Position numbers and translations under genes: made by a program. A stretch of 64,000 bases of DNA, from NCBI GenBank assembly GCA_947095585.1, contig OX352765.1, positions 73,515,976 to 73,579,975 of the forward strand. The letters are read 5' to 3'. Shown one piece after another: positions 55,150 to 64,000 of the stretch. Below the pieces are notes generated by a model. The model ran no database searches, was not told the origin of the DNA, and saw only the letters and a program-made list of their open reading frames with translations. Position 1 is the first letter of the stretch; each line of letters begins with the position of its first letter. Source of the DNA: Nephrocerus scutellatus (lineage: Eukaryota; Arthropoda; Insecta; Diptera; Pipunculidae).

Positions 55150-56077
55150 TTCTGAATATTTACTTCGCTTGCCCGTGGCACGTCGGTGTGTCGGTCGGTT
55201 GTCGTGGAATCTTCCGATCAGTTTTTAACCCACTTCGCAAAGCCCGATTTTATTGAAATTTTGCACATATGTGTATTTCCGAAGACAACACTTTCTATTA
55301 AAATTTGGGGCCCCAATTTTCCAGATTTTCTTTAAGTTTTGTATACATGTGTATCTCCGATGGACAGCCCTTTTTGTAAAAATTTTAGGGGTCGTGGGGC
55401 CCCATATAAATACATTTTTTTTAAAATCAGCCCGATTTTCTTCAAATTTTAAACACATGTGTATCAGTGATGGACTAATTTTTTGTAAATTTTTTTGAGT
55501 AATCAGGCACTGAGGCCCGAGGGGTGCCTATATAAATTTTTTAAAAGTTAGCTTGTTTTTTTTTTTTTTTCAAATTTTAAAGACATGTATACCTCCGATG
55601 GACAAAACTTTTTGTAAAATTTTTGGAATGTTCGGGTCCTGAGGCCCGAGGGATGCCCATGAAATTTTTTATGTAAATTCTCTAATAAGAGATACATATG
55701 TTTTTAATATGTATCTCCCATGTATGAGGGGTACCCATGTAAATTAAAATCACTGAGCCCTGAGGCACGAGGGGTACCCATGTAAATTTTCTGAAAATTA
55801 GTTCGATTTTCTTCAAATTGTAAACACATGTGTATCACTGATTTTTTGGAGTGATCGGGCCCTGAAGCCCGAGCTGTGCACATGTAAATTTTTTAAAAAT
55901 TAGCCCGATTTTCTTCAAATTTTAAACACATGTGTATCATTGATGGACAAAACTTATGTACAATTTTTGGAGTGATCGGGTCCTGAGACCCGCGTGGTGC
56001 ACATGTAAATTTTTGAAAAATTACATACACATGTGAATTTACATTAAAAATTTTAATTTTTATGGGTTGTTTTTTTC
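55150..56077 (+). repeat. Helitron/DINE-like repeat, copy I (longest)
   Basis: It starts at TCTGAATATTTACTTCGCTT and GCCCGTGGCACG, carries about seven units (CACATGTGTATC..TGATGGACAAAACTT, GATCGGGCCCTGAGGCCCGA, GGGGTGCCCATATAAATTTT, AGCCCGATTTTCTTCAAATT), and ends ATTAAAAATTTTAATTTTTA, TGGGTTGTTTTT. The GGGCCCTGAGGCCC centre of each unit is a short palindrome. Confidence 0.85.
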
Positions 56078-56159
56078 TTCTTTTCTTTTTTATAATGTAC
56101 ACACGCCAAATCCATTCGCACCCACCCTTATAGTGCTTAGCATTGGCGTTAGAAAATTA

Positions 56160-57540
56160 GGGAGAGGATTAGAAGCGATGTCTATGCACGCGTGTCTTAA
56201 ATGACTGCTGATCATTTAAATGGGGAAACTCAGAATCGGGCAATTCATTCCACATAACTGTAGTGCGGCTAAAGAATGAATCTCTGAATTGGTGTGTACG
56301 TCCGAAGATAGGCCTAATGGTAGATCCGTGGGCTTGAGTTGAGGCACGGGTATTACGGATGGGCTCGAGAACGGGCTTGGGAAAAAAGCGATAAAACAGT
56401 GACAATCTGGATGTTCACGCGATTCGATTGTTTTCGTGATATTTACGTCACAAATAAGTTTTATTGGGCGTTTATGAACTTTGTCTAGTAGATGCAATGT
56501 GGTCTTGGGGGCACCTGCCCAGACAATACAGTTATATTCAAGCTTAGGGCTATGCTTTGAAAATAGTAGCCAGATCTGAAGGAGTGAAGTTCATCTTGCA
56601 CCGTTTTAGGAAACCTAAACATTTCGCAGCATTCTTAGCGATGGCACATATGTGGTCGTCCCAACAAAGCTTGTTGTTGATGCACATACCGAGAATTGAG
56701 AGTTTTTCAGTTTCTTCGATGCAAGATCCATTCATGGATAAAGGTTGCGTGTTTAAATTACGCTTGGACCACAAAAGACAGCATTGCGTCTTAGAAGTGT
56801 TAAATTCAATTCTATTATGTAGTCCCCACCTTGTTATGCTGTCAAGGTCAGAATTTAACGTGCTTATAACATACGTTGTTGTTCAAGTTCCACTTGCGAC
56901 GAAGAGAGGCGTGCAGAAAACGTGAAATCATATGAAAAGCTAAGAGTGCTGTCGTCAGCATAAGAATGGATTGGATTTGAATGGGTCGGTATGACGTTTC
57001 GCCTTTTTTTAGGAACATGCTGTATAAAGGCTGTTTTCCAATTCCTTGGGACGACTCCAGAAGAATAAGCGAAATGGAAAAGTCTGCGCATGGTAATACC
57101 AACGTTGAAGAACACCTCTTCAAAACTATAGCGGTAATGCCATCAGGCACAGCAGATTTATGAATGTTGAGATAATTTAATACTCTAGCCACTTGTCGAG
57201 TACGAAAGTAAATCTGTCCCATATAGGATTCAACTCTTGCAAGTACAGGCGGCGACAACACGCTATCTGGCAGCATAGAGCTAGCTGCGAAATGTGAAGC
57301 AAGCAGATTGGAACAGTTGGAATGTCATTGAGAATGAGCGTTGGAATTGAAGACGGGGCAGTATTTTTAATTCGTTTCACGAATGGCCAAAAATTTGTAC
57401 TTCCTTCTTCAGTTTCCAGTCTCCGTCCCGAAACTTGGTTTGTCGTTCTTATCAAAATTATTAGAACAATATTTTTCAAATTAATTTTGGCGCATGTCTT
57501 CTCTTTTCTTCTGCACACATTTCACATACATTTTTTCTTG
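56160..57540 (-). mobile_element. Jockey-group LINE with internal RT deletion
   Basis: Minus-strand frames: FWPFVKRIKNTAPSSIPTLI (57400), YLNIHKSAVPDGITAIVLKR (57180), then KKGETSYRPI is followed almost at once by SYADDSTLSFSYDF, so the palm between fingers and YADD is deleted at about 56.99 kb. Then KRNLNTQPLSMNGSCIEETE, LSILGMCINNKLCWDDHICA, AAKCLGFLKRCK (56774-56550), LLDKVHKRPIKLICDVNITK and a C terminus with FFSRTTVMWNELPDSEFPHL. Same family as 33000-33590. Confidence 0.82.
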
Positions 57541-58875
57541 CTTTAAGAGCGTTCTTAGGTTTTGGGGGAAAAAGAGACTTAATATGCCAAAAATTCTGCT
57601 TTTTTGTGATACGCGCCTAGAATATCTATTTCTTCTATAAATAAACCTTGAAATGTCAGCTGTCCAAATATATAATGATAATACGGCTTAAAACAAAAAC
57701 TAGGATGACCGGTTAACAATACATACTTACGATTCGATTTGTTGGAAATTACTTTCCGAACAACTAGATAACATCTTAAAAATTTCCATTTATGTACGCC
57801 AATACAATGTCAAGATATCGTAAAATTAATGAATTATAAATGCTGCTGTTGCTTAGTGAGAGAAGAAGGCTAAGCGAAGGTGGTGGAAACGGACGGACGG
57901 CTATTTTAATTTGCATAAATATTTTGTGTAAATCAAGCAAATTTAATTAATTCTACTATTTCTTTCTTTGGAGTCACATGAAAGTTTCGTGCGACGCGTG
58001 TTAGTCTCAATGGTGACAAAAGACCTGGAATCCAAATTAAGATCAGTGCGCGTGGTATTTAATTAATTAGCACCCATTATTGTTGTAGAATTTGTGATTA
58101 TTTTGCAATACTCTTTTTTATATCAGCGGTCATAAGCTATCTTCAAAGATGTAGATTAGATGAGTTGGAGTTGCCGAATGTGCACGATGTTACGATAGTG
58201 TGAGTGATGAATTTGTGTTGGCAGAGATTGTGCACGAATTTTATTGCCAATTATTCACTTCTACAACAAGCGTGCGGCTTTAACTGGTTATAGAAAGTTG
58301 CATCCAAATTTATAATATCGTGTAGGATAAAGTTTTAGCCTTAGCAGATTATTTTATTAAATTTTTGTTTCTTTTTAGTTTTCTTAATAAATGCATAAAT
58401 TATAGAGGAATAAAAATGTGCTAAACGTACGTGGCTAGTTTAGATACACCTACATACATATATTTGATTATATTCTTTTCTAGAAAATATGGGCGAAAAG
58501 TTATTCAAAATGTTGTGTCTCATCTTATTCAAAGTTTTGCAGAGTATTAGTAGAGGTGGATTGGTGGAACAAGACTGTCTGTTGTTCTAAAAATTTTATA
58601 CAAACGATTTGTATACAATAAAATATTTAAATTAAATCAAATTTAAACTCTGCCGTGCTATATAAATGTTAATATCCGTCAAGATTTCGTCTTCGTCAGT
58701 CGTCGTCATCACAATTTTGTATGTACATATTATTTATAAACGCACTTTTATTTACCTCTTGTAATTAAAAAAACAGTAAATTCCTCTTTAACTAAGATCA
58801 TTTCGTTTGACATCCCTAAACTCTGGACGTCCTGCTTTCGTGTGACATAAATTCTTCCGAATAAGACTACTATGA
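57541..58875. other. No recognisable feature
   Basis: AT-rich DNA, possibly intronic. No exon, promoter or repeat signature stood out. Confidence 0.5.
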
Positions 58876-60420
58876 GAATTTTAAATTTTGTTGGGGGCAA
58901 ATCGCCCTCATTTATTCGGCTTATTACAAACTAATAGCATTATCTCAAAACGAACAGCATTAACTTTAAGAAGAAGATCAAGTTTAAGGGCGGGAGTGCT
59001 GCGGTTGAAATCGAAAACACTGAGGTTTAAGTTAACCTTTCGCAACATACGAGAAATAGGTTTGTTAGAGCCGTACATGGTGCGGTGTGTCGGTAGATAG
59101 AAGAGAAGTGGGCTTCGTAGATTACGGGGGTTAGTGTTTAAAAAGCTCAAGTTATGTTAAGACGCGCAGTCGATGGAGCCTAGGAGGAGACGATGTATGA
59201 AAAGAATGTCAGCAGTGTCTCTGTGTTCCTCAAGTGATTTGAAGCTTATGAGGTTTAGGCGTTCTTGGTAGGGGGGCAGGATAAAGTGATTGTTCCAAGG
59301 TTAGCCCCGAAGAGTGAATGGAAGAAAACGACGTTGGACGCTCTCGATTCTAGAGACATGAATTTGATGATAGGGGGACCATGCTTGACTAGCGTACTCG
59401 AGGAGGGGACGGATAAAAGTTAAAAGTTAAGGGTTGGAAAATTCTTTGGACCACCGTTTGATAAAGACAAGGGATGAGTTAGCTTTATGAATGATTTCAT
59501 CAATATGAGAACCCTAAAGGAGACAAGAGTCTTTGAAATTGGCTTGAAAATTTTGGTATCGTCAGCATAGAGAGAGAGGACGGAGTTTTTGATGACCCTA
59601 TCAAGATCATTTATGGTTGCCATGAATGTAATTGAGATGACGGACCTGAAGCGAACACTTTGAAGAATGTTTTCTAGATAGGAAGATATCCATTTTAACA
59701 ATATGAGTTCCAAGCCGTGGGCAGACAATTTAAAAAGGATTAATTGATGAGAAATCTTATTAAAAGCCTTACTGAAATCAGTTGCAACAACGTCGACTTG
59801 GTTACCGTTCTCTAAGGCTGTAAGAGCGGAGGACACGAATTCAACGAAGTTAGTGGTGGTTGATCTACCTTTTAGAAAGCCCTGTTGGCTCGGAGAGATA
59901 AGATACTTACAATGGAAGCTTAGGGTTTCGTATAAAATTCTTTCGAAAAGTTTGGATATATGAGAAAGTTTAGCAATGGGGCGATAATTAGTTACATCAT
60001 TCTTTGATCCTTTTTTGTTTATCATGTTATGAAAGAGGTCTTCCAAATTTGAGGAAATTTTGTGGCGAAAGAGGTTGGAAAGGGGGAGGGAGAGACTGGA
60101 GGAACACCTTTTGAGAAATATGGTGGGAAGGCCATCTGGGCCGAGTGAGAATTCATCATTAAGGTTTTGTTATGTATTTTCGATAACATTGGGTTCGAAA
60201 GTTTGAGAGAGAAAGGGGCCATTGGTGAAGTTAAGTAAGTAATTGAAATATGAGGGGTCTGGTACGAATGAGACTCTTTTTCGTAACTTATAGCACAATG
60301 TTTTGTATAAGATAAACATAGTAAAAGCTGAATATAGGAATCCAATTTGATTACCTGTCAGAATGCGATTCTTTGGAAATTGTCCAGAAATAATTTTCAA
60401 GCATCATAGATCGATCTTTT
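58876..60420 (-). mobile_element. Jockey-like LINE, RT with missing catalytic-flank box
   Basis: Minus frames: HCKYLISPSQQGFLKGRSTT, TNFVEFVSSALTALENGNQV, DVVATDFSKAFNKISHQLIL and LKWISSYLENILQSVRFRSV, then directly MATINDLDRVIKNSVLSLYA with YADDTKIFKPI. The conserved GVPQGSxLGPLLF box between them is absent although the reading frame is kept. The 3' part (59400-58890) encodes RPLLEYASQAWSP and a C terminus with LFYLPTHRTMYGSNKPISRM. Non-functional. Confidence 0.82.
59420..60046 (-). pseudogene. LINE RT frame lacking the PQG box, 208 codons
   Basis: This is the longest open part of the element above. It holds the YRPIAKLSHISKLFERILYE fingers, the TDFSKAF catalytic Asp and YADD, but an in-frame gap removes the palm box carrying PQGS. 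Downstream of YADD the sequence jumps to a Ser/Pro-rich end, another deletion. Confidence 0.75.
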
Positions 60421-60499
60421 ATAAAAAAAAATTCGATTTTAAACTAATTTTGTGTCAATGTCATACTTTTGTGTTCGATAGGTCCTAAGCATTCCCAAT

Positions 60500-61745
60500 T
60501 CCCATTCTTTCAGGAACTAAAACGTTCAACGTATGTAGATTGATCATGTTAATTTCTTGATCGATTTCACAAGATGATAATAGATTCGAATTATCATCCT
60601 CATCATATTTGGCTCTACAAACGGGATCTGGTCCTGGCCTTCCGCAAAAAGTCTCGCCACCGGTCGCGATTTTTAGCCCAAGTCATCCAGTTTTGCATCC
60701 TAAACTCTGGGCGTCCTGGTCCAGGCTATTCTTCCAGCGTAGGCTTAACAGGCCTCGCTGTCGTGTTCCAAAAAACGCAACGCAAAGCAGTTTCCTCCGA
60801 GCAGGATCCTCTTCGCTCATGCGAGCTAGGAGTCCTGCCCACTATCGCCTTTCCTCACTTACGGGGCCAACAATTCTCCGTAAGACTTTTCTCTCTAACG
60901 CGGCTAAGAGGTCAGAATGCTTTTTGCTAAGCACCCAAGTCTCGGATTCATATGTAAGTACTGGTATGACCATTGTCTTATATACCAGCTGCTTGGATGT
61001 TATAGTTAAATTCCTGGATTTGAAGATCTTGGCAGACTATACAAGGCTTTGTTGGGCTTAAGCAACCGTGCGCGTATTTCTGGTTCGATGCTGTTATCGG
61101 CTGCTACAGTTGACCCGAGATAGTTAAAGGGTTGCACTACTTCAAATTCGCGCTCCACTATTTGAATTGAGGAACCAATGTTGGATCTTCTACTCGCAGA
61201 CATGGCCACCATGTACCAGCGACCAAAGAGTTCAGCTTCTTAAAACCATCAGGGCCTATTTTGATGTCCTGGAGCCGCTTGGTCAGTTCATCTTTTTGGT
61301 AACTCTGAACATCTCGATGAAACATGTTAACTGTACAACGTAGGTAGTTGCCAAAGTACAGACTGTATTCGTCGTATACTGTGTTAAGAGTCCTGTTAAA
61401 GATACTCTGAAGGCGTTTCCTCAGCCGTTGTTTGTGAGCCTATATTTCCTGTATATGCTCAGTAAGGTGTTGGAAGCGATCCCTGCTAGTGCGAATAGTT
61501 TTCTGTCGATCTATGCAGTCTCATAAATTCACTACAGTCTCGAAATTTCTGATCGCATCATCAATTTCGTTGTTCTCCAGATTTCTGCGGGCCGCTGGCA
61601 TTGGTAGTTTAGCTTCAACTTACGATCTTAACCGATTCCAGTATATTTTCCTTAATTTAGTGTGTAGTTCAGGTGTTTGGGTGACTTTCACAATTCACTG
61701 CTTCAACCTCAATCGAAGCTCTATGGAGATATGATCCGAGTCACT
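60500..61745 (-). mobile_element. RTE-like LINE with central RT deleted
   Basis: The minus strand begins near 61745 with DSDSDHISIELRLRLKQ, an endonuclease C terminus, and a linker (PAARRNLENNEIDDAIRNFE, FNRTLNTVYDEYSLYFGNYL, YQKDELTKRLQDIK). It then jumps at about 61210 to SRRSNIGSSIQIVEREFEVV and FNYLGSTVAADNSIEPEIRA, the post-YADD region, and ends with LDLKIL, KTMVIPVLTYESE-type residues and a C-terminal WRKSLDQ-like segment. The whole catalytic RT is missing. The post-YADD part resembles the RTE copies at 2.2 and 27.7-28.9 kb. Confidence 0.72.
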
Positions 61746-63089
61746 GTCATGCGCCATACAGGAATAATTCCTTAATTGTAGAAGTACACCAAATTTGGTT
61801 GAAATTGGTCAAGGCGTCAGTGTTAGTTAGGCACAAACATACAAACACATTAATTCTCTGTTTTATATAAATACGATAGATACTGTAATGATGATGCCAA
61901 TGAAATTCAAAGCCTATTCTAATGTCTGGACTACAGACATTTTGCTTAAGCTAATTAAGAATTTCTATTCAAGCTATAAAAACTTATCAAAAATGCAACC
62001 GAACATTATTCTTCTTATAAAACGGATACTGGAACACGATCTTAGCAAAAGGAATAGAAAAAACGGTTTGCACGAGTAACTTTAACGTTTTTATGTATTT
62101 TTTATTTCCGAAATGCAAAGTATTTCATGCAAATTTTCATTTTAGACTTCCGTTAAGTTAGCTTGAAATTGTTAAATGCCACAAATTTAGTGTTTCCATA
62201 TCTGAATTAACAAGCTATTGAATATTTTTAAATTCTTGTTTTGTTGTGTTTCTTTGTCTTTGATTAAAAATTAATTTCATATGCAAAGTTAACTAATGAT
62301 TAGTCACTGTTTGTGATTTGGATTTTTTTTTTTAAGATAAATTGATATCATTCTTTTTGTGCCTTTTCCCACGGCACGACATCCGTAGCTAAAGGTTAAA
62401 AGTACATATTCAATACGAGATTAACAACCTTTAATAGGTGAACTAGTTTTCAAAGCGCGCCTGTGCAGCTGCTAATCAAAAACTTTTGCAAAAACTTTTA
62501 AATCTTTTTTTTTTTTTGGATTCGCAACATTGCTAACATATAAATGATATGACTTGTTAATTAAAATTTCTTCAAAATTAGCAAATCAGTTTAAAAGTGA
62601 GCATTAAATTTCGTTAATTTTAGACTAATGATGCTAATAATGACACACATGCATAGATACATATGTTAGAAATTTTGCATAAAATGACTTACCTTTCTTA
62701 TTTGGTAGTTTTTTTTTTTTAAGTTATCACACACGCAAGGGGTTTAAAGTATATATGAGACGAAAAAAGGATATATCTATGAGTGTGTATATAAAATACC
62801 AGTGGGTAATAGTATTCCAAATTCTTCTTGTTCGGTTAAAGGACGAATCTACGTATTCTTAACAGCACGTACCAAAAATAATTGATTGTAATTTAATGTG
62901 CAATTGGAAGGCAGAGGCGAAATGCAACTGGCCATTTCATCTGAGCACCGCTGGTGGTAGGTAGACCGTTGTCCACCATCCTGCCAGTCATTTAAGAGTT
63001 ATCATGATTCCAGTAATGTCATAGTGTTTTCATGGAATAAGAATTTCGGAACAGTGTTAATAGCTACTGACGGAAACGCACAGAACAAA
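61746..63089. other. No recognisable gene; repeat-end-like motif at 61.78 kb
   Basis: AATTTGGTTGAAATTGGTCA with AGGCACAAACATACAAACA near 61790-61850 resembles the end of an insect dispersed repeat. The 63-codon frame at 61888-62079 has no recognised domain. The rest is AT-rich. Confidence 0.4.
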
Positions 63090-64000
63090 TTTGAAGATTA
63101 GATTCGCGAAATATATTTAATAACATAAATCAAACTCTTAAACCACGTAATATTCCCGCGGTTCCGGATTTAAAAATTCCAAATGACGCAGGGTGCTTCA
63201 TTTCACAAGCGGGGTTTGATATAAGAACTACACCAATCGCCAATAACCAATTTATTGTTGGCCAAAGTATTAAGAAGTTCCAAATTTTTGGTTCATACTT
63301 TAAAAAGGTTCATCAAATTGAAACATTGTCTAGTAACTCTGCTGAGATGGTGAGCGAGGAATTGGGAAGATTTCGCCATTCGACCAATTACCCTCGATCG
63401 GTTTAGATGACATCTCAAATGTGTTGTTAAAACATCATTCGGTCGTAATCATACGGAAATACTGCACTACTTTTAACAACTTGCTCAATCTTGCACTACT
63501 TCCCAAATTGCTGGAAAATATCTAAGGTTTTTCCTGTATTGAAAAAAAGATCCTTCTGATCCGAAAAATTACAGGCCAATTAATCTCATGCCTAATATCG
63601 GAAAAGTTTTCGAAGTGGTTATTAGTAAGTCCATTTTGAACGCGTACGAACGAAATGAGATTATTCCGCGGAACCAGTTTGGGTTCAAGAGAAACTACTC
63701 GACAATTCACGCGGTTACCAAATTGATTTCGGATGTCAACTGCCATTTTAATGATAAGAGAAGCACTGTTGCTTATCTAGTGGATATCAAAAAAGCCTTC
63801 GACACGGTTTGGACCGACGAGTTAATTTATAAAATTATTATATGTGAGCTCCCACATCATTTAATAAAAATGATTATATCAATGATATAGGAAAGGAAAT
63901 TTTTGCTAACGGATAGAGAAAATATGACAGATAAAACATTTAATATTGCTAATGGTCTACCGCAGGGCTCAGTACGGAGCCACTATTGTTCAACATATAT
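63090..64000 (+). mobile_element. Jockey-group LINE, cut by right edge
   Basis: The plus strand reads PRNIPAVPDLKIPNDAGCFI and FQIFGSYFKKVHQIETLSSN (pre-RT linker), then YRPINLMPNIGKVFEVVISK (frame change), IPRNQFGFKRNYSTIHAVTK, VAYLVDIKKAFDTVWTDELI and NIANGLPQGSV at the window end. Catalytic Asp (VDIKKAF) and LPQGS are present; YADD should lie just beyond 64000. A stop after MIISMI breaks the frame. Confidence 0.82.

Noticed and set aside
61888..62079. 63-codon open frame starting with Met-rich residues
   Set aside because: No motif, no conservation evidence available, AT-driven composition.

Overview
This is a eukaryotic nuclear window, very probably from a dipteran fly and most likely a tephritid fruit fly or relative. 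Two host genes look like Drosophila genes and have short GT-AG introns. The rest is AT-rich DNA packed with insect transposable elements: many decayed non-LTR retrotransposons, mariner, PIF/Harbinger, Helitron-like repeats and tRNA-derived SINEs. There are no bacterial operons, no CRISPR arrays and no rRNA. The species cannot be fixed from sequence alone.

Left third (1-18.9 kb). The only well-supported protein-coding gene is a minus-strand drebrin-like/Abp1 actin-binding protein. Its six visible coding exons lie between 6134 and 10867. They encode an ADF-H domain, a charged coiled coil, a low-complexity linker and the first strand of an SH3 domain; the rest of the SH3 domain must lie beyond the left edge. 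Its introns host transposons: an RNase-H-bearing LINE in intron 2, and a stack of LINE fragments, a Harbinger MITE and a Tc1/mariner relic in the 3'-most intron. About 5.4 kb away and divergently oriented is a 61-base coding exon at 16291 whose 20 residues match the N terminus of VGLL4/Tgi, a Yorkie/YAP antagonist. No other Tgi exon is visible, so most of 16.35-64 kb may be its first intron or may run past its end.

Middle and right (17-64 kb) is a transposon landscape. Recognisable pieces are a 1.37-kb Harbinger element with TAA duplications and a BESS-domain ORF; an RTE-like and a jockey-like LINE side by side (20.1-23.9 kb); an internally deleted mariner with TA duplications inside an RTE LINE (27.8-28.6 kb); three SINE copies; nine copies or fragments of a Helitron/DINE-like family with ~115-bp internal repeats; a CR1-like LINE nested in one of those (42.3-45.6 kb); an intact-looking 573-codon LINE ORF with a poly(A) tail (51.9-53.7 kb); and further LINE fragments to the right edge, where one is cut by the window end.

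The most unusual non-TE structure is an old direct duplication. Three blocks (X, Y, Z) occur in the same order at about 38.0/41.4/45.9 kb and again at 46.6/48.7/49.6 kb. Different mobile elements have since entered each copy. One entry is a Helitron fragment whose 3' end is itself duplicated in tandem, with an apparent empty site in the sister copy. Block Y carries a short ORF whose differences between copies are partly synonymous.

The elements do not form a cooperative pathway. What the window records is the nesting order of insertions around two actin/Hippo-related host genes. LINE clade names were assigned by eye from motifs and are tentative.
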